A stretch of DNA of 64,000 nt from Fen-999 sp044220545 (GTDB lineage: Bacteria > Pseudomonadota > Gammaproteobacteria > Burkholderiales > Rhodocyclaceae), in the NCBI GenBank assembly GCA_044220545.1, contig JBGAQX010000003.1:1-64000 (forward strand), written 5' to 3'. Shown piece after piece: positions 7,838 to 15,964 of the stretch (the stretch's first letter is position 1; every line of letters begins with the position of its first letter). The notes under the pieces were generated by a model. That model worked only from the letters and a program-made list of their open reading frames with translations, searched no databases and had not been told where the DNA came from. The position numbers were made by a program, and so were the translations under genes.

Positions 7838-8776
7838 ATGAACATCGACTTCAGGCTGATGGTGATGCTGGTCGTCCCGCCGCTCTTGTGGGCCGGCAAT
7901 GCCGTGATCGGCCGAATCGCGATCGGCAGCATGGACCCGCTGTGGCTGAATGCATTCCGTTGGCTGTTGGCTTTCGTCCTGCTGTTGCCGCTGGGCTGGC
8001 ATGCGATCGCCACGCCCGGGGCGCGCCGCGCCATCGCCAGTCGCTGGCGGTATTTGACTGTGCTCGGCCTATTCGGCGTGGGCGCCTACAACGCCCTGCA
8101 ATACCTGGCCCTGCGCACCAGCACACCGGTCAACGTGACGCTGATCGCCTCCAGCGCGCCGATCTGGACCATGATCATCGGCACCATCGCCTATGGCGTC
8201 CGGCCGCGCCGGATTCAGGTGATCGGCGCCATGCTCTCGCTGGCCGGCGTGGCGGTCGTGTTGTCGCGTGGCGACCCGAGCAGCCTGCTGCGCGTGCAAC
8301 TGGTCCAGGGCGACCTGCTGATGCTGCTGGCCATACTTGGCTGGTCGGTCTATAGCTGGATGCTGGCGCGACCACCGGCCCACATGACCGGCGATGCGCG
8401 CCCCGCCTGGAACTGGGCGGAGTTTCTCCTCGTGCAGTGCGTCTTTGGCGTCTGCTGGGCCGTCGGCGCAGCCGGTGCCGGCGACATCATCGCGCCGTCG
8501 GCACCGACCCGATGGTCCGGCTCATTGTTGCTGGCGATCGTGTTCATCGCCATCGGGCCATCCATCATCGCCTATCGCCTGTGGGGCCTGGCGGTGGCGA
8601 GCGCCGGGCCGACCCTGGCGGCCATCTTCTACAACCTCGCACCGCTGTTCACGGCGGTGCTGTCCGCCGCCGTGAGCGGCGAGTTGCCCAGTCCCTACCA
8701 TGGCATGGCGTTCATCCTGATCGTCGCCGGCATCCTGATCTCCTCGCTGCCGACGCGGAGCCCCGTCGAGCGCTGA
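7838..8776 (+). CDS. EamA/DMT-family membrane transporter
   Basis: 312-residue inner-membrane protein with two EamA domains of about five helices each (about 5-145 and 160-300). It belongs to the drug/metabolite transporter superfamily, whose members export amino acids or small metabolites. The substrate cannot be told. It follows the LysR gene by 64 bp on the same strand and is convergent with the GGDEF-EAL gene. No strong ribosome site is visible before the ATG. Confidence 0.8.
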   Translation: MNIDFRLMVMLVVPPLLWAGNAVIGRIAIGSMDPLWLNAFRWLLAFVLLLPLGWHAIATPGARRAIASRWRYLTVLGLFGVGAYNALQYLALRTSTPVNVTLIASSAPIWTMIIGTIAYGVRPRRIQVIGAMLSLAGVAVVLSRGDPSSLLRVQLVQGDLLMLLAILGWSVYSWMLARPPAHMTGDARPAWNWAEFLLVQCVFGVCWAVGAAGAGDIIAPSAPTRWSGSLLLAIVFIAIGPSIIAYRLWGLAVASAGPTLAAIFYNLAPLFTAVLSAAVSGELPSPYHGMAFILIVAGILISSLPTRSPVER

Positions 8777-8807
8777 AGCCGGCCACCGCTGCCGCGTCGC
8801 ACCACAG

Positions 8808-8826
8808 CCCGGCCTGGGCCGCCGGG
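8808..8826. terminator. Weak hairpin between convergent genes
   Basis: Inverted repeat CCCGGC-N7-GCCGGG in the 60-bp gap between the EamA gene (plus) and the GGDEF-EAL gene (minus). There is no T tract, so termination is only a possibility. Confidence 0.25.
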
Positions 8827-8836
8827 AATGGACGGA

Positions 8837-11647
8837 CTATCCGGCGCTGGTCACGTCGACAATGAGCTTGCGCAGCTCGACGATCAGCTCGTCGCGACGG
8901 GCAAACAGTTCGGGCAGCCGTTGCCGGGCCTGCGCAGCAAGGCCTTCCTCCGCGAGCTGGGTCAACTCCCGGCCCAGCGCGTGCGCCGATTCGTGCAGGC
9001 GATCGATTGCCTTGAATGTCGCCAGCTCGCCGAAGCTGGCGCGTCCGTCGCCGTTCAGCCATTGCCCGAAGCGGCAGGTGTCGCTGCCCAGCGACGGGGG
9101 ACCGCTGGCCGCGCCGGCCCTGCCACCCAGCCAGGAGGCGATGGCATCGACCCAGCCACGATGTTCCACCTCGACGTAGGCCAGCACAAAATCCCGGCGC
9201 GCCAGTTGCACATTCGCCGCCTCCGCCCAGGCCGGATCGCGCCGCCACGACGAGACCCAGCCAGGCAGGTTCTCCGCCGGCATCGGCCGCGAGATGCCGT
9301 AGCCCTGCGCCAGATCGCAGCCCAGATGCATCAGCATGATGCCGTGATCGATCGTCTCCACGCCTTCGGCGATGACTTCGTCGCGGAACGCCATCGCCAG
9401 GCTGATCACGCCTTCGACGATGGCGAGATCGTCGGCGTCGTGCAACATGTCGCGAACGAAGGACTGGTCGATCTTGAGCAGTTCCACCGGCAGGCGGCGC
9501 AGATAGGCCAGCGAAGCGTAGCCGGTGCCGAAGTCGTCGAGGGCGAAGCGGAAGCCCAACTGGCGACACTCCTCCATACGGCCCGATACACCGACGACAT
9601 CGGCCAGCGCGGCGGATTCGATGACTTCCAGTTCGAGGCTGGCCGCCTCGATGGTCGGGTAGCGGGCAAGCGCCTCGCGCAGGTAGGGCACGAACCGCGT
9701 TTCCTGGAGGTGGCGAGCGGGAATATTGACGCTTACGCGCAGGTCCAGCCCCGCTTGCCGCCAGGCCTCCATCTGGCGAAGCGCCGCGTCGATCACCCAT
9801 TCGGATACCGCCACATCGAGCTCGGTGCCTTCGATCAGCGGCAGAAACTCGGCGGGCGAAAGAAGGCCGCGCTGTGGATGCCGCCAGCGGATCAGCGCCT
9901 CGGCACCCGTCACGCAGCCGGCGCGCATGTTTACCTTCGGCTGGTAGTAAAGGATGAATTCTCCGGCGGCGAGGGCCGCCTCGATGCGCTCGCGGGCCTC
10001 CCGCCGCGTCCGGACGTCGCGGTCCACCGCGGCGTCGAAGACGTGGAAGCGGTTGCGGCCGCTCTGCTTGGCGACATACATGGCCTGATCGGCGTGGCGC
10101 AGCAGCGTATCCGAGTCGGCGTCGTCATCGGGGAAGAAGGTCACGCCGATGCTGGCGGAAAGCGAGACGCTGGTGCTATCGACGGCGAAGGGTTCGCTCA
10201 GCGCCTGTAGCACCCGCGACAGCAAGCCCTCGTACTCGATCTTCTCGCCAGCCACTGGTTCACGACCCTTGTCGACCGCGCCGCCCAGGACCAGGACAAA
10301 TTCGTCGCCGCCGAGGCGCGCCACGGTGTCGGCCTCGCGCACGGCGGCGCGCAGCCGACTGGCAACCTCGACCAGGACACGGTCGCCGGCTTCGTGGCCA
10401 AAGCTGTCATTGACCGGCTTGAAGCCATCGAGATCGAGCAGCCCGACGCAAACGCGGCTGCCATGGCGGCGCGCTTGCGACAGCGCCATGTCTATCCGGT
10501 CGCCGAGCAGCATTCGGTTGGGCAGGTGGGTCAGCGGGTCGAAGTGGGCCAGATGCACCAGTTGATCCTGCACCTTGTGGCGTTCGCTGACATCGGTGGT
10601 GGCGCCGGCGAAGCGAATGACACGACCCTCGTTGTTCCAGACCGCCTGCCCGCGCGACGAGCACCAGAGGTAATGGCCATCCTTGTGGCGCAGTCGGACC
10701 TCCATGGCGAAAGGTCCGCGCTCGGTGAAGTGACGCTCGATCGCATCCTGCATGGCCTGGCGATCATCCGGATGGATCAGTTGCTCCATCGCATCGCGAC
10801 TATTGGGGATCTCGTCGTCCGCATAGCCGAGCATGCTCTTGTGGCGGGGCGAAAAGTAGTACTCCCCGCCCTCCAGGTCCCAGTCCCAGATGCCGTCGTT
10901 GGAACCCTGTACCGCGTGGTGAAACCGGGCTTCGCTCCGGCGCAGGCTGACGACCATGCGGGCGATGCCGTCGGCCATGTTGTTGAAGGCGCCGGCCAAG
11001 CGCGTCAACTCGTCATTGCCGCTCAAGGTGATCCGCTGGCCGAGGTCGCCGTCGGCGAGTCGCTGGGCGGCGTCCTCCAGGACGCTCAGGCGGCGCAACA
11101 GCCAGAACGTCAGCAATACCAGCAGGGCCAGGCCGAGGACGATGCCGACCACGCCGATACGCAGCATGTTGTTGGCCAGCATGGCGCGCGCCTTGTTGAG
11201 AAAGCCAAGCGACAGGCCGTACTGGACCTCACCCAGTTGTTCGCCGGAAAAGGCAATCTGCTGACGCACATGCAACTGACCGGAACGCGTACTTTCGATC
11301 CCTTGGCTGGCCTCGGGCAATGCCTGCTCGGCCGGCCAGCCCGTCGCGGCGACGCGACGCTGCCGATGGTCCTCGACGACGATGTAGTCGAGCATCCTGC
11401 CTTCCACCAGCTTGTCCAGCAGGTCGCCGATCGCCGCATAGTCGCGTTGCGCGAGCGGCGAGCCGAGCGCGGCGACCAACAGGGTGTTGTTTTTCTCGAC
11501 ATTGCCGCGCAGGACTTCGCGCAACTGGCTATCCATCAGGTTCCAGCCCTGCCATGTCAGCACGGCGAGCATCGCCAACTGAGCGGCCAGGGCCGCGGCG
11601 ATCAGCTTGATCTGGAAGGAGTGGGCGGACACGCCGCGCAAGGCCAA
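8837..11647 (-). CDS. Membrane GGDEF-EAL protein with HAMP, PAS and C-terminal CZB zinc domain
   Basis: 936-residue cyclic-di-GMP enzyme. Order: membrane helix (about 11-32), periplasmic sensor loop (33-160), second helix (161-184), HAMP (185-238), PAS (240-360), GGDEF (365-540), EAL (550-800) and a C-terminal CZB-like domain (815-925). The GGDEF motif (446-450) is intact and an inhibitory-site RxxD (437-440) sits five residues before it. The EAL motif (583-585) and DDFGTG (704-709) are intact, so both synthesis and hydrolysis are possible. CZB candidates for zinc binding are His829, Cys858 (CRFGQW), His885 and His889. The start is TTG at 11647; a GTG five codons later is an alternative. It lies 11 bp after the exported PhnD-like gene, which may feed its periplasmic loop. 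Confidence 0.88.
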   Translation of the reverse strand: MALRGVSAHSFQIKLIAAALAAQLAMLAVLTWQGWNLMDSQLREVLRGNVEKNNTLLVAALGSPLAQRDYAAIGDLLDKLVEGRMLDYIVVEDHRQRRVAATGWPAEQALPEASQGIESTRSGQLHVRQQIAFSGEQLGEVQYGLSLGFLNKARAMLANNMLRIGVVGIVLGLALLVLLTFWLLRRLSVLEDAAQRLADGDLGQRITLSGNDELTRLAGAFNNMADGIARMVVSLRRSEARFHHAVQGSNDGIWDWDLEGGEYYFSPRHKSMLGYADDEIPNSRDAMEQLIHPDDRQAMQDAIERHFTERGPFAMEVRLRHKDGHYLWCSSRGQAVWNNEGRVIRFAGATTDVSERHKVQDQLVHLAHFDPLTHLPNRMLLGDRIDMALSQARRHGSRVCVGLLDLDGFKPVNDSFGHEAGDRVLVEVASRLRAAVREADTVARLGGDEFVLVLGGAVDKGREPVAGEKIEYEGLLSRVLQALSEPFAVDSTSVSLSASIGVTFFPDDDADSDTLLRHADQAMYVAKQSGRNRFHVFDAAVDRDVRTRREARERIEAALAAGEFILYYQPKVNMRAGCVTGAEALIRWRHPQRGLLSPAEFLPLIEGTELDVAVSEWVIDAALRQMEAWRQAGLDLRVSVNIPARHLQETRFVPYLREALARYPTIEAASLELEVIESAALADVVGVSGRMEECRQLGFRFALDDFGTGYASLAYLRRLPVELLKIDQSFVRDMLHDADDLAIVEGVISLAMAFRDEVIAEGVETIDHGIMLMHLGCDLAQGYGISRPMPAENLPGWVSSWRRDPAWAEAANVQLARRDFVLAYVEVEHRGWVDAIASWLGGRAGAASGPPSLGSDTCRFGQWLNGDGRASFGELATFKAIDRLHESAHALGRELTQLAEEGLAAQARQRLPELFARRDELIVELRKLIVDVTSAG

Positions 11648-11658
11648 GGATGCGCTCC

Positions 11659-12537
11659 CTAGGGGCCGGCCATCAAGCGCCGGGTTTCCGGCACGAAACG
11701 CTCGAGCGCGCGTAGAGCGTCAAGGTCGGGACGAAGCAGGCCGTCGTGGTTGAACTCCTTGACGTAGGCCTTGCCTTCCGCGGTTTCGACGAAGCGGAAC
11801 AGCACGGCCTGGAATTCTTCAGGCGCGGGAACGTTGGGCGCGGGGCGAGCCATGAACAGGACACCGGGCATGCCGTCGGTCTCGATGAGGATTCTGAGCT
11901 TGTCGCGGATGTCGGCGGGCAGGTTCGGATAGGCGACGTTGGGAAAGCCGGCCGCGGCCACCTCGCCAAGCGCCAGCGCCTGCGCGGCATTGAATGGCGT
12001 CTTCTCGTGGCGCACCTGGATGTCGGTACCGGGCAGCAATTTGTTGTCGCGCAGAACGGCCATGGTCGTTTGCGAGGTGACGGTGAGTGGATCGATGGTG
12101 GCCAGCGTCGCGCCACGTAAATCGGCGAGGCTCTTGACCGGACCGCCCTTGGCGACGAGGATATAGATTCGCACCATGCGCTTGCTGACGGCGACCACCT
12201 GGTGTCCGCGATCGAGATGAGCTTGCCACCCCGGCCCGGGGCCAATGATGGTGAAATCGAAATCACCGGCCAGCACCCGGTTCTGGAAGCTGCGGAAATC
12301 GGGCGCCGTCGAAATCGCCACTGGACGCTTCAAGCGCTCCTCGAAATAGCGCCGCAACGCCTGATGGCCGGAGATCAGCGTCGCCGTCGGCATATACGGC
12401 AGGACACCGATCTCGATTGGCCGGGTAGCACTGGAACGGTCGACGCTGACGGCCCGACGCGGCAGGGCGGCGCCCGACGCCAACGCCGCGATACCCAGCA
12501 ACAGGCGGCGGCGAAACAGATCGGTCGCTCTACCCAT
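11659..12537 (-). CDS. Exported PhnD-like (phosphate/phosphonate type) substrate-binding protein
   Basis: 292-residue periplasmic binding protein of the PhnD family. The N-terminus has an arginine-rich signal (DLFRRRLLLG plus a hydrophobic stretch to about residue 25) that could be Tat or Sec. Family segments include IGVLPYMPT, a phosphonate-family helix region and DFDFTIIGPG. No ABC permease or ATPase gene is nearby. The next gene, 11 bp away, is a membrane GGDEF-EAL protein, so this protein probably acts as a ligand sensor for it rather than in import (inference). The start at 12537 is preferred because GGGGGGA lies just upstream; an in-frame ATG 22 codons earlier exists. Confidence 0.78.
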   Translation of the reverse strand: MGRATDLFRRRLLLGIAALASGAALPRRAVSVDRSSATRPIEIGVLPYMPTATLISGHQALRRYFEERLKRPVAISTAPDFRSFQNRVLAGDFDFTIIGPGPGWQAHLDRGHQVVAVSKRMVRIYILVAKGGPVKSLADLRGATLATIDPLTVTSQTTMAVLRDNKLLPGTDIQVRHEKTPFNAAQALALGEVAAAGFPNVAYPNLPADIRDKLRILIETDGMPGVLFMARPAPNVPAPEEFQAVLFRFVETAEGKAYVKEFNHDGLLRPDLDALRALERFVPETRRLMAGP

Positions 12538-12698
12538 TGAATCCCCCCGATAGCCCTCACTGTGGATAGCGGGCGGACAGTCCAACAGCCGTAATTCCAT
12601 GGCCCCAGGCGCCCGCCACACGTCCATTCTAGGCCATGCCGCCCGCTCGCACCGACAAGATGGACTGCCTTGCGCGGTGCGGGGCGGAGGCGGGGGCG

Positions 12699-13445
12699 TT
12701 ACCCGATCAAGGTGTCCATGAGGTCGATCATGAATTCGACATCCTCCTGGGAACTTGCTTCCCAGCCGGGGAAGCCCAGATCCTTGAGGATGGCGGCCTC
12801 CTTCTCGTCGCCGGCCATGCCGACCAGGGCGGCTTGCAGGTTGGCTAGCAGCGGGGCGGCCTTCGGCCCGGCCAGCAACATGTGCCGGATGACGCTGATT
12901 TCGCTGCGGACCAGCGGCCGAAGCGAGTTGCGCACCATGGACGACAAACCGTCGTAGGCGCGCGCCGGAAAGATGCCGACATCCGCCGAGCCGCTCATGA
13001 GCTGCTTTGCCACCAGCACGTAGGTGGCGCAGGTCTCCGTGGTGACATTGCCGGCGTTCAGATCGGCGGGTTCGAGCAGGATCATGCCCATCATGCTGAC
13101 ATCCGGGTCGCCACTCGACACCACCTTGATGCCGGGCTTCAGATCCTCGACCTTTTGATGCGCGGAGTTCGCCGCCACCGCGACGACCGCCTCGTCCGGC
13201 AGCGCCTGTGGATGAGCGACCGCGACGAAGCCCTTTTCCCGCACCAGCATCGCGGCATCGGAGGGATTGGCGTAGATCAGATCCACCTTGTCTTCGGCGA
13301 TCGCCTGGCGTTGGGCGGCAAAACTGCTGTAGAGCTCGAGATGGCAGTCGACCGACAGCTTGCGTTGCAGCCAGGTATTGAAGATGTGCCAACCGGCAAG
13401 CTTGTCCGGGCTGAAATCGGGACTGACCGTCAGGTTGAGCGTCAT
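12699..13445 (-). CDS. PhnD-like binding protein without signal peptide (cytoplasmic)
   Basis: 248-residue protein with the PhnD-type ligand-binding fold: SPDFSPDKL at the start, then DLIYANPSDAAMLV and GIFPARAYDGL. It begins directly with the mature domain (MTLNLTVSPD), so it should stay in the cytoplasm, unusual for this fold. The ATG (13443-13445) overlaps the stop of the PAS gene (ATGA). The ligand is unknown. Being locked to a PAS protein and near a CZB domain suggests an intracellular sensory role. The 161 bp after it separate it from the exported paralogue; that gap holds a TAGAAT -10-like sequence on the minus strand but no convincing -35. Confidence 0.7.
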   Translation of the reverse strand: MTLNLTVSPDFSPDKLAGWHIFNTWLQRKLSVDCHLELYSSFAAQRQAIAEDKVDLIYANPSDAAMLVREKGFVAVAHPQALPDEAVVAVAANSAHQKVEDLKPGIKVVSSGDPDVSMMGMILLEPADLNAGNVTTETCATYVLVAKQLMSGSADVGIFPARAYDGLSSMVRNSLRPLVRSEISVIRHMLLAGPKAAPLLANLQAALVGMAGDEKEAAILKDLGFPGWEASSQEDVEFMIDLMDTLIG

Positions 13446-13930
13446 GAGTTTTCCTTTGCCTTCATCTGGATGTACAGGGCGGTCGACTCTTCGACCTTGT
13501 GGCGCGACGGCTTGCGGCGCACCGACGTGAAGCCGACGATCTTGCCGCTGCGCACGTTCGGCACGACGACGGCGTGAACCCAGTAGTAGCCGCCATCCTT
13601 GCGCAGGTTCTTGACGTAGCCGTGCCACTTCTTGCCGGCATTGATCGTGGCCCATAGATCGGCATAGGCCGCCTTGGGCATGTCGGGATGGCGCAGGACG
13701 TAGTGCGGCTGGCCGACGATTTCGTCCTTGTCGTATCCCGACATGTCGACGAACGCCTGGTTGAAGTGCGTGATGACGCCTTTGGTGTCGGTGCGCGAGA
13801 CGATCAGCTTGCCGTCCGGGTAAGGCGTTTCGATGTCGGTCACCAGCACCTTGCGCTGGCTGCCATCGGCATACCTGAGCAGATGCTCGGCTGCCGTGCC
13901 GACGATGCGGCTCGGATCCATGTCGTTCAT
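13442..13930 (-). CDS. Single-domain PAS protein, Aer-like
   Basis: 162-residue cytoplasmic protein made almost entirely of one PAS domain (about 35-145). The segment VSRTDTKGVITHFNQAF followed by MSGYDKDEIVGQPH and KNLRKDGGYYWVHA is characteristic of the aerotaxis receptor (Aer) PAS, which binds FAD. No output domain is attached, so it must signal through a partner, perhaps the downstream binding protein with which it overlaps by ATGA or the CZB protein 22 bp upstream. FAD binding is inferred from the family. Confidence 0.8.
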   Translation of the reverse strand: MNDMDPSRIVGTAAEHLLRYADGSQRKVLVTDIETPYPDGKLIVSRTDTKGVITHFNQAFVDMSGYDKDEIVGQPHYVLRHPDMPKAAYADLWATINAGKKWHGYVKNLRKDGGYYWVHAVVVPNVRSGKIVGFTSVRRKPSRHKVEESTALYIQMKAKENS

Positions 13931-13952
13931 GGGAGGTCCTCGGGAAAGGGGG

Positions 13953-14309
13953 TTAGGTCTTGCAGACTCGATCCAGCTCCATCAGCTTGGCCACCAGGAA
14001 ATTGGAGTCCTTGAGCATGTCGGTGACGGCCTGCCGCACGCCGGCCGCGTCGCCCGCGTCCTTCGCCGCCAGTGCCCGCGCGCCCGCCTTGTGGAAATGC
14101 TCATGGACGCCGGTCATTTCCTGGAACACCGATTGCGCGCTCTCCATTCCCGGCGGAATCTGGCTGGGCCCTTCGTTGTCGATCCACTGGCCGAGTTTGC
14201 AGAGGTGACAATCAGTGCCCTGGAAGTCGCTCTTGTCGTTCAAGGTCGCCTCGAGGCGGCGGAGATACTGGATGTGATCGTTGATGCGTTGAAAAAAGAA
14301 TGCGCTCAT
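13953..14309 (-). CDS. Stand-alone CZB (chemoreceptor zinc-binding) domain protein
   Basis: 118-residue protein consisting of one CZB four-helix bundle. Zinc-ligand candidates are His12, Cys37 in the signature CKLGQW, and His69 or His71 with His73 in VHEHFH. CZB domains are usually fused to chemoreceptors or diguanylate cyclases and bind zinc very tightly, with hypochlorous acid also reported to act on the Cys. A free-standing copy beside PAS, Roadblock and GTPase genes, with a second CZB at the end of the GGDEF-EAL protein in the same cluster, suggests a shared metal or redox input. Confidence 0.8.
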   Translation of the reverse strand: MSAFFFQRINDHIQYLRRLEATLNDKSDFQGTDCHLCKLGQWIDNEGPSQIPPGMESAQSVFQEMTGVHEHFHKAGARALAAKDAGDAAGVRQAVTDMLKDSNFLVAKLMELDRVCKT

Positions 14310-14368
14310 TGCAAGTCCTTCCGGAATTGACTAGCGGGCAGCCGATCCGTTCGGCCGGCCCGAATTGC

Positions 14369-14731
14369 TTAGATCATCTTCGCGACAGCCTCGGAGGCGC
14401 GCTTGACGTCGAGGAAGATCAGACCCAGCTTGGCGTTCGGCTTGGCCAGCACGGTGACCACCGATTCCTTGCCGGCGCCGGTGAGCAACACATAGCCGGT
14501 GCTACCCTTGATGAGCACCTGTTCGAGCGTGCCACGCGCGAGTTCCTGCGCGGTGCGGTCGCCCAGGGACAGCATCGCGGCACTCATGGCACCCATGCGA
14601 TCTTCGTCGAAGCCCTGGGGCATCAGCGACGCCATCATCAGGCCGTCGATGGAAATGACCGCGGAGGCCTCGATATCGGCGGAACTGCCGTTGAGTTCGT
14701 TCAGAACGGATTTGAGCATGTCGGCAAGCAT
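14369..14731 (-). CDS. Roadblock/LC7 (MglB-like) protein
   Basis: 120-residue Roadblock/LC7 domain: helix MLADMLKSVLNELN, then SAVISIDGLMMASLMP, VLIKGSTGYVLLTG and a C-terminal beta-helix unit. In bacteria these proteins form homodimers that serve as GTPase-activating or scaffold partners of MglA-like small GTPases. One such GTPase is encoded two genes upstream. The start at 14731 has AGGAGAAA before it; an in-frame Met eight codons earlier lacks this. It is the probable regulator of the GTPase in this cluster. Confidence 0.85.
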   Translation of the reverse strand: MLADMLKSVLNELNGSSADIEASAVISIDGLMMASLMPQGFDEDRMGAMSAAMLSLGDRTAQELARGTLEQVLIKGSTGYVLLTGAGKESVVTVLAKPNAKLGLIFLDVKRASEAVAKMI

Positions 14732-14758
14732 TGGGTTTCTCCTGTGGTGGTTCAAGCA

Positions 14759-15403
14759 CTAAGAAGGGTTCCGCACGGCGTAGCGCTGATGCAGAACCCA
14801 GACGAGGTCGACCAACTCCGGTCGGTTAAACATCGGTGTCCCGGCAACGACCAGCACGAAGCGCTGTTTGCCGGCAAATAGCGGCCAGAAGCCCAGTTGG
14901 CTCTGTCCGGCCGCGTCGATCAGGCCCCAGGCGCCGCCCGTCATGCCGAGATTCGAATTGAGCGATCCGCTGCGCCGTTGATGCAGGCTGGCGAGGTCGG
15001 CGGACAGGGCGGAGAGCTCCTCCGCCACCTCGTGGGAAAAACCCTGGCTGCACAAGTAGAAGCCAAGCGCATCGGCCAGCAACGCCTTCTTGCCCCGGGT
15101 AAGGGACGGGATCAGGCTGGACAGGACCTCCTCGATCGCCCCCGCGGGAGCGGCGCGCGGGCTGTCCACCGCTTGAATCCACCCGAGCTCCTGCATGCGC
15201 CAGACAAGTTCCAGGGCACCTTGCGGATCCTCGATGCCGCTCCATTTGACAATGTTCTGCTCGGACAGCGGCGGCGACTCCGCATAGCCGAACAGTGCCG
15301 TGACGAAGCGCTGGAGGCGACTCGCGGCGGGCCCGGAGGCGGCGCTGTAGGCCCCGGCGGGGGTCGGCATCAGGTAGGTCCGCCGATCTAACGAATAGTT
15401 CAT
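14759..15403 (-). CDS. Hypothetical protein of the GTPase/Roadblock cluster
   Basis: 214-residue soluble protein I do not recognise. The segment about 48-100 (PLSEQNIVKWSGIED, then LELVWRMQELGWIQ) looks like a small winged helix. The last third (GGAWGLIDAAGQSQLGF, then KQRFVLVVAGTPMF) resembles the strand pattern of a Roadblock fold. It lies 7 bp after the GTPase gene and 27 bp before the Roadblock gene, so it probably forms part of their complex. The start at MNYSLDRR follows the operon spacing. Function unknown. Confidence 0.6.
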   Translation of the reverse strand: MNYSLDRRTYLMPTPAGAYSAASGPAASRLQRFVTALFGYAESPPLSEQNIVKWSGIEDPQGALELVWRMQELGWIQAVDSPRAAPAGAIEEVLSSLIPSLTRGKKALLADALGFYLCSQGFSHEVAEELSALSADLASLHQRRSGSLNSNLGMTGGAWGLIDAAGQSQLGFWPLFAGKQRFVLVVAGTPMFNRPELVDLVWVLHQRYAVRNPS

Positions 15404-15410
15404 GCTGAAA

Positions 15411-15959
15411 TTACCCCTCCACCGTGGGATCGAGCGAGCAGAGCAATGCCTCGACCAGCAGACTGACGTCCTTGCGCACGCGGGCATCGACTTCGAATAC
15501 CGGCGTAGCGGACAGGTTGAGCACCGCCAGTTCGCGGTAGTAGTCCTCGAGCATCGGGAAAGCCCGCTCGTCGGTCCGCGTTACGCCGACCACCAGGCTG
15601 GTCTGGGCGATGAACTTCTGGAACGCGTTGAGGAAGAATCGAAGATCCACGAAGGGATCGGGCCGGGAATTGTCGATCAGCAGTACCAGGCCGATTCCGC
15701 CCTCGGTGAGAATGTCCCACATGAAGTCGAAGCGCTCCTGCCCCGGCGTGCCATAGAGATGAATGGCCACTCCGTCGCCAAGATTGACCAGGCCATAGTC
15801 CATCGCGACCGTCGTTTCGGGCTTCCTGTCGCTGGCCATGTCGGTGGCGACCCGGTCGGTGCGAACCGGCGCGATATCGCTCAAGGCGGACACCGCCGTC
15901 GACTTGCCCGCGCCGACCGGTCCAGTGAAAATAATCTTGTAGTTCTTGGTCTTTTTCAT
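15411..15959 (-). CDS. MglA-like small GTPase
   Basis: 182-residue Ras-like GTPase. G1/P-loop GPVGAGKST (13-21), switch I threonines 49-50, G3 in YGTPGQERFDF (69-79) and a G4-like VTRTDE (126-131; the usual NKxD is replaced by TRTD). Domain length and TPGQ match the bacterial MglA and Roadblock-partner family, which acts as a molecular switch in polarity, motility or cell-surface signalling. The Roadblock protein downstream is the expected partner. The start ATG is 5 bp from the preceding gene. Confidence 0.85.
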   Translation of the reverse strand: MKKTKNYKIIFTGPVGAGKSTAVSALSDIAPVRTDRVATDMASDRKPETTVAMDYGLVNLGDGVAIHLYGTPGQERFDFMWDILTEGGIGLVLLIDNSRPDPFVDLRFFLNAFQKFIAQTSLVVGVTRTDERAFPMLEDYYRELAVLNLSATPVFEVDARVRKDVSLLVEALLCSLDPTVEG

Positions 15960-15964
15960 ACGGA

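Noticed and set aside
11659..13392. Long minus-strand frame of 577 codons including the exported PhnD-like protein
   Set aside because: The first half is out-of-frame read of the upstream PhnD-like gene; the true protein starts at 12537 with a signal peptide and ribosome site.
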